Assembly (NCBI RefSeq): GCF_023065955.2
Contig: NW_026622997.1
Span: forward strand, 7,054,001-7,118,000
Length of the DNA stretch: 64,000 nucleotides
Direction: 5' to 3'
DNA from: Ursus arctos
Taxonomy: Eukaryota; Chordata; Mammalia; Carnivora; Ursidae
The notes beneath the pieces are model-generated. The model was given only the letters and a program-made list of their open reading frames with translations, was not told the origin of the DNA and did not search any database. Numbering within the stretch: the stretch's first letter is position 1; each line of letters opens with the position of its first letter. Both the position numbers and the translations under genes were made by a program. This document shows, in pieces, positions 11,541 to 23,155 of this stretch.

Positions 11541-11890
11541 TAAGCATTTTATAAATATTATCCCCTAAGTATCCCATTATCCTATAAGGACAGCACTCCT
11601 ACTATTTTCATTTCATAGATATATTCTCTGAACAAATGTTGATCAAGTGCCAATTATGTGCCCAGTACTGTTTGAGGTATTGAAGATAGAGCTGTGAAAA
11701 ATACAGAGAAAATCCTTGTCTTCGTGGTGCTTTACAGTAGATGATGAAATAAGTATGATGATGAAATTAAGACCCAGAGAAATATGTACTTTGCCTAGGG
11801 TCAAGTAAGTAATACTTGCAAGTAATGGAGCCACGTTGCATCTGAGCAATAGGACTCTCTGAGCCTGAACTCTTAACCACTATACTATAG
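11541..11890 (-). repeat. MIR split by an L2 piece
   Basis: Reverse-complement MIR sequence occurs in two parts. One is 11541-11620 (poorly conserved 'cattttataaatattatc..'). The other is 11757-11890, which runs through 'gaaattaagacccagag' to 'cttaaccactatactatag'. An L2 3' end lies between them. Confidence 0.6.
11621..11756 (-). repeat. L2 3' end fragment
   Basis: The minus-strand L2 3' end is visible: 'aacaaatgttgatcaagtgcc', 'atgtgcccagtactgtt' and 'aaaatccttgtcttcgtgg'. It lies between two MIR halves. Confidence 0.65.
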
Positions 11891-13570
11891 TGCCTCCCAC
11901 ACTGTGGTGATAAAAAGGCCTAGTCATGAGATTCCAAAGATTACTGTACTTGGAATCATCTGGCACTATATCCCACTAAAAGAAACCAGGACTCCTAGAA
12001 GAAATATCCTTGCAAGTCTGGAGCAGTAAAAAAGGCCTAGCACACTTGTTCTGCAAGAATGCAAAAAAGCCAGAAAGCTAACCAAGAATACTGGGATTAC
12101 ATCTAAGGATCAACCTGAGTCTTGTTCAGGCTTCCAAGAGGCCAAATTTGAGCATTACTGAAGACAACTGCAATGGATTGAAACATATGAAACATGTTCT
12201 TTAGAATACTTTAAAAATATGTTCATTAGGATACTTTTTAAAAAATTCCACATTTACAGGATGTTAGGTGTTAATGGGATGAACTGTGTTCCCCTCAGTA
12301 TCCCCTGAGTCGAAGCCCGGTATCCCAGGATTGTGTCTGTATTTGGAGACAGAGTCTTTATAAAGGTAATTAAAGTTAAATGAGATCATATGGGTGAGTC
12401 TTAACACAACATGACTAGTGTCCTTATAAGAAGGCATCAGAGAATAAACGCAGACCAAGGGACAACTATGTAAAGACAAAAAGAAAAGACAGCCACCTAA
12501 AAGACAAGGAGAGAATCCTCAGAATGAAATTAACCCTGTCAACACCTTGATCTCAGACTTCTAGTCTCCAGAACTGTGAGACAATAAATTTCTGTTGTTT
12601 AAGCCACTTAATCTGTGTATTTGTTATGACAGCTCTAGCAAACTAATGCACTAGGAAACTACCTCCTTAATTTGAAAGCTGGTAAGTAAAAAATCAAGCC
12701 ATTATTCTATCTTTCCTATATAATCTGTGATTTAGAATAACCAAACAGTTGATAAGGGTAAGTTCCTTTTTGTTTTTATAAAAGAATTATAGCTAATCAA
12801 GCAAGAAGGAATAACAGAACTAGAGTGTCACCATTTGTAACACTTAATGAATAGATTTAGCCAAGGAACATTAAAGGCTGAAAAAATGACACAAAGAGAA
12901 AAGACTGAACAATACATACCTTCCTGACAGAAGTATAAAACACTACCTTTGAAGTTTCTTGGGGGGAAAAAAGAACCCAAATCTGATCAAGCCTCTAGAT
13001 TTAACTACCAATGTATAGGAAATACAGGAACATGTCAGATGACACTGTAGGTCCACAAGCAGTGAAATCCAGATGTAGAAAACCCTTTAAGACAATAGAT
13101 CTGATTTCCGCAACAACAAAAAAAATCCCCAAGAAACAAAACAACAAACAAAAAGAAATGGAAGGAAAACCAATCTCAATTCACAGACCTTATTTATACA
13201 CAAAATTCAAACAAGCTGTCGCAGAGATAAAGATAATTGGAAAAATGCAAATACTGACTGGATATTTGATAATATTAAGGAATTTTTATTCTTAATTTTT
13301 TAATTTTTAGTTTTTAATTTTTTAGGAATGATAAATGATATTGGGCTTTTTTTTCAGAGCTGTTATCTTTTAGAGATACAGAGTGTAGTATTTACAAATG
13401 AAATAAATGACATGATGCCTGAGATTATTTTCGAAATTATCAGGATAAAGAAACAGGAGTACATATAGATGAAATACAATTAACCATATAGTGATAATTA
13501 ACAAAGCTACACAGATGGTGGATAGAAGGAATTCATAATGCTGTTCCCTCTACTTACATATTTCCATAAG
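11891..13570 (+). mobile_element. Old L1 (L1M-type) 3' UTR, split by MaLR LTR
   Basis: The segments 11891-12261 and 12651-13570 read as one old L1 3' UTR. It includes 'caatggattgaaacatatg', 'ctttgaatt'-like AT-rich stretches, 'gatcaagcctctagat', 'ggatatttgataatattaag' and the terminal 'gatgcctgagattatttt' region. A MaLR LTR (12262-12650) interrupts it. The same 3'-end type recurs at about 51390-52660. The boundary on the left is uncertain. Confidence 0.6.
12262..12650 (+). mobile_element. MaLR (MLT1-type) solo LTR
   Basis: The element starts TGTTAGG and ends ..CTAATGCA. In between it carries the MaLR landmarks 'tgtatttggagacagagtct', 'tccttataagaagg', 'ccttgatctcagacttc', 'agaactgtgagacaataaat' and 'tctgttgtttaagccac'. 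The aataaa at about 12580 is the LTR poly(A) signal. No clean 5-bp TSD could be read. The old L1 3' UTR appears on both sides. Confidence 0.88.
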
Positions 13571-14150
13571 TTCCATTGAAAAGATATGGGTTTAGGCCTA
13601 GTGGATTGTAACCATCTTATCTAGTCATTTTAACAGAGGTGTGGAAGAAACACCAGCCCAGAGGTTACACACTTGAGAGCAAGCAGGCTTTAGGTACTAG
13701 GAAATGCTTACACCAGAAGCACACACAGGCTCCTTGGACCCCCAACAGCAACCACGTTAGTCTACAATAGCCAGTGCTAATCCATTTTTTCCTCTCCAGG
13801 AAAAGGACCAAGGATTGGAATGACTAACAACCCACTGAAATTAGCCTGAAAGGATTAACCCAGTTTTCTTTCACAACACACCACACACTGTCTTTTCAGG
13901 GGTGTCTCATCCCTTCGAGTACAAAGTGTGGTCCCAGAGACACAGTCCCCCAGCTTTCCATCATCTCTGAAGATAACAGAAAATGACAAAAACTTACAAC
14001 TACCCAAACAAGCAAATGCCAGAAAATGGCAGACATGTAAGAAAACAGATGGAAGTAACTGGATTGAGAAAAACCAAGATCCACGCTTTAACTCAGAAAA
14101 GAGTCTAATTTGTCTCTGCATCTCCAGCAGGCAATCAATAAATGCATTGG
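13571..14150. other. Unassigned sequence
   Basis: No gene or repeat was recognised with confidence. The minus-strand frame 13855-14121 (88 codons) has no recognisable domain and no splice context. Confidence 0.35.
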
Positions 14151-15260
14151 GTTAATGAAAAAAATTAATAAAACTAATGAAACGGTGCTCCCACGATGGG
14201 GCGGGGGGGGAGATGACTAGCACAAGAAAGGAAAATATGGTCATCATCCTAAAGACTTCGAAATACAGCATCTAAAATAACTTACCAGAAGAGTCAGCAG
14301 AAAGTACTGAAAAGCTCTTTAATATTCTCATTAGAATGCAAAAAGACTTTTATGAAAAAGGTACAAAGAGCCATAATGAAAGAAGCAGCTAAGGGAAAAA
14401 TGAGATAAAGTAAAAAGGAAGGTGAATGAAATAAGGAGGGAAACTAAAATTGCAAAAAGAGAATTTAAATCCCCACTAAAAGCAGTGAAGGGTGAAAGTG
14501 AAGTATATTAGATTCCAAACTGTAGAAGACACCAAAGAAAAGACAGCAGAGAATGCGACTCTTGATCTCAGGGCCATGTCCAGCCCCAAACTGGGGGCAG
14601 AGATTACATAAGAAAAAAAAAATTTTTTTTAATAAATAAAAATAAATAGAAGAAAAAGGGAACGGCAACATTACCATAAAACAAAGTAGATTTCAAGGCA
14701 AAAGCACTAAGCAGAACAGTGATTACGAGCCAACAGTTATTAATTTCTATGTGGAAAATATCACTGCATTGAAAAAAATAAAAAGAATGAAAAGAATAAG
14801 AAGCAAAAGTTATCAGAAGTCCAAAGGAAGTTGAGCCTACAAAATCTAATGCCATTAAAAGAGCACATATCTCTCAATCTGATGTATTCTGTAGGAAAAA
14901 AATTACAAAGCATGGAGGAATGGAATAACGTAATTGACAAAGTTAATGGGTTTGTATCAGACTTTGTAACTCACCTATAAAAAAATGCATCTTCCTTTTA
15001 AGCATCAATGGAACTTTTATTAAAAATGATCATGCATCAGGAGACAAAGAAAACCTCCGGAAGTTCTTAAGTATAAATGACACAAAGCCATAGTCTCGGT
15101 TTCCAAAGCAATAAAATTTTAAACAATAAAAAATATTAGAAATTTTTAAATACCACACTAAGTAATGCATAGCACACACACAAAAAAATCTGCCATTACA
15201 GGTTAAGTTTAAAAATAACAGGACTACCACTTATCAACACTTAGGAAATAAAATCAGGTA
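14151..15260 (+). repeat. Old L1/HAL1-like fragment
   Basis: This A-rich plus strand resembles decayed LINE-1 coding sequence. The segment 15005-15065 ('catcaatggaacttttatt..', 'atgatcatgcatcaggagac', 'aaaacctccggaag') matches the layout of the ORF2 endonuclease end and start of RT in old L1s. It is too eroded to place in a subfamily. A G-run lies at 14200-14210. Confidence 0.5.
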
Positions 15261-17095
15261 CACTCCAAAGAACACATATAGCCTTAAAGCCTTTTAATAT
15301 TAGACAAACAAAAATCTTCCTGTCCACTTACTGATACCTACAATTTCTTCCCCAAAAAGTGGGTGGGGGAGGGAATGGAAATTTTTCATTTACAGTAAGA
15401 AACTAACGTCCATAGTTTAAGATAACACACTTCAAAATGAACCAGTTTTAGACCACCTGCACCCAGCTGATGGGTTGATAAAATATAACTAATACCAGAT
15501 GCTTCCATGTTTTTATAGGGCATAGAGGTAAAGAGAGCAGGAAGGCAGAAAGAGTCACAAGTTTAGAAGGGTTCAAAAAGTAGACACTGAGGACACAGAA
15601 AAGAGTTTAATATGTATCCATTTTTCTTAGTATAAGTACTTGAATTCGAACATAAATTGAATCTACACAGACAAGTAGTACAAGCAGGAAGTTCTATTTT
15701 ACATCAGTTACGTTGGGAAAATGAATTGACTTGATTGCCTATAAAGGTTGTGGTTGCTAATAGTCCTAATAATCAAGAATAAAGGAAAATATCTAGGTTT
15801 GTGAACTACTGCAGTAGCAGTTTTCATTAGGGAAATAAACCCTGTATTCTGATTATAAAATGGACAGTTCCACATCTGCTGATAATTAGGCTAACATTTC
15901 ACTAGATTAACTTTAGGAATAGCTACCATTCCTCCTGCACCTGAGTGTGTGAGGAACTGTGTAATACTTCCTGTCAACCTAAACACCACAAAGGACAGGT
16001 TGGCATCACCAATTTACCTTGGAGCCAACCAAATTCCATAAGGGCCAAAGATCATATAACTAGCAAAGGTGCAAGTCGGGATTTCGACTGGTGGCTTAGT
16101 ATCAGGTCATAGACAAACTATAGGCTCCCAGCTAACACTAATTAGTCTTGTGGACTTGGACACTCTCACTTGTTCAATAAATATTCATTGAGCATCTTCT
16201 GTGTACAAGTTTCTGTGTTTAGATATGAAGGCTCAGAGTTTTCAAATCTCTAAAAACTGTGAACAAATATACCAGCCACCTCACAAAAGTCCTTTTTTGT
16301 ATATAGAGAAATTTCTCTCCATCCAACTATACCACACCAGAGCATCTGATTCATTATCACAGTCGCCTGGGGACTAGAAATGTGAAACACAACACAATAC
16401 AATCCTCTCAAAGACCTCCCCTAGCGTTCCCATGGTTGGTCAGATTTAGGAACCTGAAAAATAACTGCATTTTTGCTTCTTAAAATAGATGTTTTACTTA
16501 TTAACATAAGTTAATTTAAAAAGTGGGAACTCAAAAAGAGAACATCACATCTTAAGTAGTATTACACGTTTAGGGTGACTAAAATATTATTAACCTTTAG
16601 AAAGGCTCAGAAAATTTAAGCAGTTTAAGAATAACAAAAACATGGTTTCTGAGCTTGGGAGAACTAAATCAAAGCACTGTTGAACACAAAGAGAAATTTT
16701 TTTGCCATAGAGACATGCTACCTTGGCCTTAAGGAAGAAGACAGGTTTCCGTGTAAAGAATGTTAAGCAAGAGACATCAGATCCACTCCTCTGCAAATAT
16801 TCCTGACGGAATCAGCATGGATAGAAAAAAAAGAGGGAAGAGTTACCACATGACAGCTCCGTGAAAAACTGGAGACAGCGGCTGCATCATTTCTCTCAAT
16901 GAACTGTCCACTATAAGCAACCTTCTTACCACACTCACACAGTAATTTCCCAACCCTGGAGGAATAGAGCTCCTGAGAAATGAACCTACTTTTGCTTTAT
17001 CACACACACCGTCAGGCACCCTGCCCTCAAAAGGCCATAAACAAAATGTCCAATAACAGTCTCTATTAACAATAATAGTAATGATTACATTTTAT
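15261..17095. other. Mostly unassigned; MIR and L2 scraps
   Basis: Within this stretch, about 16000-16110 resembles a minus-strand MIR ('catataactagcaaaggtgc', 'gggatttcgact') and about 16165-16225 resembles an L2 3' end ('caataaatattcattgagc'). The rest shows no gene, RNA or named repeat. Open frames at 16590-16796 and 17081-17278 look accidental. Confidence 0.4.
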
Positions 17096-17109
17096 CTAAA
17101 ACTTAAAAC

Positions 17110-17250
17110 GTGTTCTAAGCACTTTATACTTATTAACTCACAAGTCCGTATGAACAATCCTATAAGATTTGTAGTACTCTTCTCTCCATCTAACAGGGTA
17201 GTCCCGTCTTTACCCCATTTTATAGATGAAGAAACAGAGGCTACAGCTAT
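17110..17250 (-). repeat. MIR fragment
   Basis: The reverse MIR core is visible, from 'ttctaagcactttatac' through 'accccattttatagatg' to 'gaagaaacagaggc'. Confidence 0.75.
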
Positions 17251-17694
17251 GCTCCCACCAAGCTATCTGTGTACATAACAATTACATTAACGATCATACA
17301 AAAGTGCCTTGTAGCAAAGATGCTTCCATTTGTCCTTAAGCAGCTGAAGGCAATAGATAGGACTCCAGGCAGAATGTGACTTTAGAAACTTTTGAGTCGA
17401 GTGTGGGGGGCCTCCCCAGCTACTATTCCCCACATCAGCCACCCAGGATAAAATTCTATTTCTGCTAATTAACAAAAAGTATCAAAACAGAATAGATTCT
17501 GATTCATTACATTTGTTCACAAATTACATACTGACAGTTTTATACTGTCATACAGTAATACTAAGCATATTATCCAAACTTTTTGTTTATAATTTTATCT
17601 CACATCAAAAGAATTTTAGCTTTCAGCTAAAATTTTAGCTTTTCCATACTCCCTTCTTCTGGCCACATGCTCCTCAGAGGCCCTCTTAGCCACC

Positions 17695-17963
17695 ATGCCT
17701 TGCAAAATTGACAAAATCAAGGACTTCCTGCTCACGGCCAGGTGAAAGGATACCAAATCCACCAAGATCAAAAAAAAAAAAAAAAAAAAAAGGGTATGTG
17801 AAGTAAGTTCGATGCAGCAGATACCTTTATATTCTGCTCTTCACAGACAAAGAGAAGGCAGAGAAACTGAAAGCAGTCCTTGCCCCCAGGTCTGGCAGTA
17901 AAGGAGATGAAATGAACCTGGCACACTCACTTGAACTGTACTAAAATTCTAAAAGTTAAAAAA
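17695..17963 (+). pseudogene. RPL38: RPL38 processed pseudogene
   Basis: This is a retrocopy of the mRNA for large-subunit ribosomal protein L38. The ATG at 17695 (context accATGcc) begins MPCKI-KIKDFLLTA, close to the L38 N-terminus. A stop follows within the first 20 codons. The centre, coding for the Lys-rich segment, has become a run of more than 20 A's (about 17769-17790) with length change. Downstream the C-terminal part is readable ('agttcgatgcagcagatacc', 'aaagagaaggcagagaaact') to a TGA at 17913-17915. It then continues through a short 3' UTR to an A-rich tail at about 17958-17970. It has no introns. 'aaaagaatttta' occurs before (about 17607) and after (about 17970) and may be the TSD. 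Stops and indels make it non-coding. Confidence 0.88.
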
Positions 17964-18014
17964 TAAAAAAGAATTTTAAACACTAGAAAGCTACAATAAG
18001 GTAATGCAACAATG

Positions 18015-18180
18015 GTCAAAAACAGACTTTGAAGTTGGAAGTCTAGGCTCTTACTAGCTGTGTGACGTCAGCTAAGTCATCTCACTTTTCTACACTTCAT
18101 CTGTGAAATGGGTACAGGCCTTCATGAAGTGGGGCAAAAATTAAAGCATGAAGTTCCTAACAGAGTATCAGGTAGAACAA
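18015..18180 (+). repeat. MIR
   Basis: Plus-strand MIR is visible: 'gactttgaagttggaag', 'actagctgtgtgacgtcagc' (normally gtgaccttgg) and 'cttcatctgtgaaatggg'. Confidence 0.85.
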
Positions 18181-20650
18181 CTTAGTTTAGAGGAAATGGG
18201 GGTGTGAGGTGGTAGGGAATACACCAGGGAGGAAATACGGGAACATTCACAGAAACCATATAATGGCTTACCTTAGGGCCAGGTGTAGACAACCCTGATC
18301 TGCCTGATTTAGGACAGGGAAAGAGGACACTGAAAACGACAATGGAAGCAAGATAGGTGGAAGAGAATTATCCTAAGGAAATTCTTCTTCTCTCACCCTC
18401 CCTCCTCAGAAGTCTACCTCCTGCAACCTAGGGAGTAAAGTGGGAGATGGCCTGGAAGCAGCTGCCAAAGTCCTTTCCCCAGGACTGGTACCACCCAGCA
18501 CTAGGGCTCCATGCAGCTCTGTTCACAGGCTATAGTACATACAGGGTTCAGGAGTAAGGGATGGCCAGGTGAAAGGCCAACCACAGATGGGATCTTAGAA
18601 AGGTATGGTCATCAAGGTAAAAAGAGAAGCAGAAAAGCAACATAAGCAGGTAGGAGAGTCAAAAGAAGAGATTTTATTTTAGAAGATGGACAATCTCAGA
18701 AAGATTGTAGGCAGGTGGGGAAAAGAACAATAGGAAAGAGTACAAAATAAGTGGAGCCAGACTCAGAAAGAACAGTATTTGGTAGAAATACGACAGCTAC
18801 CAGGGCCAGCTTTGGTAAAGAAGAGGCATGTCTTCCTCTTCTGAGACCAGAGAAGAGAGGGACCATCAAACTACAATAAGATTTTAAAGGGATGAAGTGT
18901 GATTTGCCTAAGGATTGGCTTCATTTCAATAAAGCAGGAAAAAGATAATTTGCTAAAAGGGATAGGTATGTGGTAAAACCTGGAGAGATCAGGAAATGGG
19001 TTTGGAGCACTGGCCATGAAGAGTAACTCTGGACAATGATAGGGACAAAAGTCAGATTTAACCGAATTTTCCTATAATTGCCCTTTCCACTGTCTGAACA
19101 GCCATATGCCCTGATTTCTCCCCCTGACAATGATGTTCTGTGGCAAAACATATCGTTGGAAATATAATCTTTGTTAAAAGATGATCTATACCATGACTAC
19201 ATATGGAAAAACAGAGATGCCATTATCATAACAGCATAATTTGAGAACTCTCAACATTCTTTCCCTGAATAACTTCTTTGTACAACAATTTACTCTTTAG
19301 GACATAGCAATGAATAAAAATGCCAGCTGCCTTCAAGAACGCTACCATCTAATCCCAGATATGAGAAATGCAAACCACCATAGTACACATAGAAAACCAT
19401 GATAAAGATGGTAAAACACCACACAATATATAGAACAACTCGAACTTAAGTCCAAGATAACTAATTTTTAAAAAGAGGCAGTTGGTCTTCATAAGAAATT
19501 TAAAGGTATCTTTAAAACTTTATTTCAAGAAATTGCAGTATCAAAGTCCACAGAGAGTACAAAAGGGTTATGCAAAAAAAAAAAGACATATATATTTCTT
19601 TATTTATTTTAACGTTCTCTATTTTGAAATTGATTAAATGCCAAAGTAAATAAATTAAATTCTTACTTAAAAACAGAAATGAAGTTTAAGATGATACACC
19701 CATCTGATCATACTGAAAGATGCAATACGACAGTGCCACAATTTCTTGACAAGGGTCATTCATGAAGTGTGGGTTAAGTGCAGGTAGATTAAGCAATTCT
19801 TCTCATTCTATGGTCTCAGCAACAGCAACCAGGGCACTTCAGGACTGCTGGGAGGTGCAGAATTGAATCAACGAAAGCCAGAGAATTGGCAAAACTGGCG
19901 ACCAGCAGAGGCAGAGATGCCAGAGGTTGGGCAACATCAAGGCATATTTCAAAATATCAGAGGAACTCTCTCAGGGAGATAAAAGAAGAATAATGTCAGA
20001 ATCTCACCTTACAGAGCCCAGACCAAATAAAAAACAGCTGGATCTTTCTAGAGAGACTCTAATGCTGCAGAGAAAGGTATATAGCAGAACTAATCTGTTT
20101 TCTTAGTTGTTCTCCTGGCCAGGGGCTAGGTCTAGTACAGTAACCCCAAATTTGGTAATAAATCCTGATCTTTTCATCATTTAAATTTTTAAAGAAAAAA
20201 AGGTATTAGCAAACACAAAAATGGCTTGGCAAATAAAGTTCAGGACTCAAAAGCTAATATGAAAGTCGAATTTTTTTGCTTTTTCCTCACTGCCTTAAAA
20301 AAAGACAACTGTGTGATAAAGCTATATGACTGTCAATAATGTCTATACTTCACTACCTGAGTAACTTGTTCCTTATAAAAATAAACATAAACAAATGCCA
20401 ATTAAAAAAATACAGAGCAGGATGCCACTTTCAAATAAATAAAAGCCAGTGTGGCCAAATCCTCCCAGTAATTTCTACGAATTTTCCTAAAAAATTCCTA
20501 AGAATTTTTCTGAGATTTCTAAAATATTTGATAAAAAGATTTCCTTCTCCAATGTTTTTAGACCATTAGAAGCACTAGAGACCAACAAGCATACTTCATT
20601 AGGTATTTCCTCTCCAAGACAGAATAATATTATGAAAGACAGATCTATGA
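18181..20650. other. Unassigned sequence with a weak L2 fragment
   Basis: No gene is recognised. About 19290-19390 resembles a minus-strand L2 3' end ('caatgaataaaaatgcc', 'cttcaagaacgctacc'). The remainder is unassigned, including the G-rich stretch around 18200-18560 and AT-rich 19500-19680. Confidence 0.4.
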
Positions 20651-20662
20651 AATCCCACTTCT

Positions 20663-20844
20663 ATTTTTTTAATTTATTTATTTGTATGAGAAAGAGTGCA
20701 CACGCACTGGGTGGGGGGGAGGCAGAGGGAGAAACAGACTCCTCACTGAGCAGGAAGCCTGATGTGGGACTTGATCCCAGGACCCTGAGATCATGACCTG
20801 AGCTGAAGGCAGATGCTTAGCTGCCTGAGCCACCAAGGTGCCCT
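20663..20844 (-). mobile_element. CAN-SINE
   Basis: This is reverse-complement CAN-SINE, from the T-rich tail mirror ('tttttttaatttatttattt') to the head 'ctgagccaccaaggtgcc'. An 11-bp TSD, aaatcccactt / aaattccactt, lies at 20650-20660 and 20846-20856. Confidence 0.93.
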
Positions 20845-20939
20845 AAAATTCCACTTTTAAAAGGATTCATAAAAAAGGTACATATCAACAAGCAAGATAA
20901 ATATCACTTCTCAATTCTTAATTCCCACTCACCCTTCTC

Positions 20940-21590
20940 TTCAAAAAAGTGTCTTTCCATTCGATAAGTGGAATCTCTCTATTCATCCAAATGACCAAGA
21001 AAAACACTTTGGATTCATCCTTGACTCCTCCCCTTCTTTTTACTCCTCAAACCTAATCCATCAGCAAATCCAATCAGTTTAACTTCAAAATACCACACAG
21101 ATTAGTCTACTTTTCTTCATCTCCCCTGCCAGTACTCCTATCCAACCCACCAGCACCTCTAGCCTAGACTACTATACCGGACTCCTAACTGGTACATTCT
21201 TTTCTATGCTTGACCATTGTAATCCATGTTGCAAAAGTGATAATGAACCATAAATGAGTTCACACCACTTTCCTGACAAAAACCCATCCAACAACTGGCC
21301 CTCAGAATAAAACCCAACCTTATTAACAAGGTCAAGAAGCCCTGAGAGGATCTGACCCTTGCCCACCACCTAACTACTCTCTCATCACTAACTCATTATG
21401 CTCCTGGCCTCTTCTTGTTCCCAAAACATACTAACTAGGCTTGTTGCACCTTGAGGCTTTCGCATTTCTGTTTGTTCTATCTCGAAGGATATTTTCCAAT
21501 ATCTTTAGAATTCAACACAAATCTCATTTTCAGAGAGGCCATCCCTGACCTAAAGCATCTTGTTAACTCTCCAGCACAGTGCTTCTCAAA
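20940..21590 (+). repeat. L2 3' region
   Basis: The plus strand follows the L2 3' region in order: 'tccttgactcctcccc', 'tagcctagactactat', 'ctcctaactggtac', 'aaaacccatcc', 'agaataaaacccaacc', 'gatctgacccttgcccacc', 'ttcagagaggccatccctgac'. About 650 bp remain, one of the longest L2 remnants here. Confidence 0.85.
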
Positions 21591-22060
21591 CTAACTGTGA
21601 GGAAGGGAGGCTTTTTTTTTTTTTAATTTCTGATCTATCATGTAACTATTCTTTTTTTTTTTTAAAGATTGTATTTATTTGAAATAGAGAGAGAGAGAGC
21701 AAGCACAAGCCAGGGGAGCAGAAGGCAGAGGGAGAGGAAGAGGGAGAAGCAGACTCCCCACTAAGCAGAGAGCCCGATGTGGGACTCGATCCCAAGACCC
21801 TGGGATCATGACCCGAGCTGAAGGCAGCCAGTTAACCAACTGAGCCACCCAGGCGCCTCTATCATGTAATTATTCTTTTGTAAAATACAGAAAAATTATT
21901 TTCTTTTTAAAATGGAATTTTAAAAAGTCATACAAAACAGAAGTTCAAAATTTTAATTATTAATAGTGTCAATGGTCAAAAATCTTCTCTATCACATTAC
22001 TATGAGTCTCTCTCATTTTCTGTACTAATCCCATTGTGAACTGGCACAACTGTGAGATTA
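21591..22060 (+). repeat. hAT-like MER repeat, copy A, split by CAN-SINE
   Basis: It opens 'cagtgcttctcaaact' and continues 'aatttctgatctatcatgta' and 'attcttttgtaaaatac'. A CAN-SINE at 21656-21857 interrupts it. A second copy of the same family lies at about 56645-56925. The 'cagtg..tctcaaact' start is typical of hAT-Charlie-type non-autonomous elements. I cannot give the family name. Confidence 0.5.
21656..21857 (-). mobile_element. CAN-SINE
   Basis: The reverse-complement CAN-SINE ends in 'gagccacccaggcgcc' and has a GA-rich segment near the tail. A 22-bp TSD at 21634-21655 and 21858-21879 has one mismatch (c/t). Confidence 0.95.
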
Positions 22061-22144
22061 GACTATGATACTGCTCCAGCATGTCATCATGCTTTCCTTA
22101 GCACAGCACTTAGCACACTCTAGAACCACTTACTTGTGTGTTTG

Positions 22145-22240
22145 TCTGTAGTGGCCACTATTCTCAGCACTGGAATTGCAGCAATGAAAGAGAGAGACAA
22201 GATCCCTGCCTTCTCAGACCTCATGTTCTATGGGGAATGG
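22145..22240 (-). repeat. L2 3' end fragment
   Basis: Reverse L2 3' end: 'attctcagcactggaattgc', 'gacaagatccctgccttctc', 'cctcatgttctatgggg'. Confidence 0.6.
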
Positions 22241-22479
22241 TTATTGGTCAAGACCACAAGGCAAAAACCTGATCTGAACTCAGGCCTGCCTCCAAGGTTT
22301 TTCCTGGGTTCCGAAAAATGCTCAGCACTCAGCTAAGCAGTGAAGTATACAAGTTCATATGCATCATCATCTGTTTCTGAAAATATTACATATATAATTG
22401 TATATTCTTCACTTTACTTCTAAGTAAGTGTCCATTCAGATATCAACTTTAGGACCCATTAGTGTAGAAGAATTAAGCT

Positions 22480-22625
22480 ACATCTTCAACCAGTGTCTGG
22501 AGACAATAATGATACTCTAACAGTCACTTAAGTCATTTCTACGACTTAACTATAAAGATCTGTACAGTATCTCCTGCTACTGTTCTTCTACCCTACAAGC
22601 AAGTTCTTCACCCACTTCCCAGATC
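22480..22625 (+). repeat. 146-bp duplicated block, copy 1
   Basis: It begins 'acatcttcaaccagtgtctg' and ends 'cacttcccagatc'. A roughly 90 percent identical copy in the same orientation lies at 27784-27929. Flanking sequence does not match on either side. The sequence is not one I recognise as a repeat family. Confidence 0.9.
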
Positions 22626-22919
22626 AGTAGTAATGATATTTAGGATTTCTTGTGAGACGTAATCAGTGCCTCCGCAGAAAATTCCAGCTGCCACCTTAGG
22701 GCCATTTTTAGAGAACTGGGGCCATGATGATGTTATACGTATTAAATATATAACTTGGTTTCCTTAGACTTCACTGGCTTGTGATTAAAAATAAAGTCCA
22801 TTCAAAACACATTGGCCGACATCTATATAATGAGCAGATCCTGAAGCACGGAGGAGTATCTCACATATGCTCACATTCTTACCACTCCTGTTCAACCAAC
22901 CTATTGTCTCCCAAAAACT

Positions 22920-22975
22920 CTCCATATTGTTATTATTCCCACTTTACAGATGAGAAAACTGAGAACTAGATATAT
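22920..22975 (-). repeat. MIR fragment
   Basis: Short reverse MIR core: 'attattcccactttacag' followed by 'gatgagaaaactgag'. Confidence 0.6.
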
Positions 22976-23056
22976 TTAGTAAATCTCTGTCAAAAAATAA
23001 TTACTGTATATTTGTTAAAACTTTATTCTATTAAATACAATGTTATATCCTCAACA

Positions 23057-23155
23057 AATAGTTCTCAAACTTGCCTAGGCTTCAAATCACCAAAGTTACT
23101 ATTATCCAAACTGCCAGTGTGGTTCTAACACAGCCAAACTAGCACTGAGAACCAA
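23057..23155 (+). repeat. MER5-type hAT remnant
   Basis: 'agttctcaaacttgcctagg' and 'cttcaaatcacc' at one end and 'actgagaacca' at the other suggest an internally deleted MER5-like element with its inverted ends. Confidence 0.5.
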
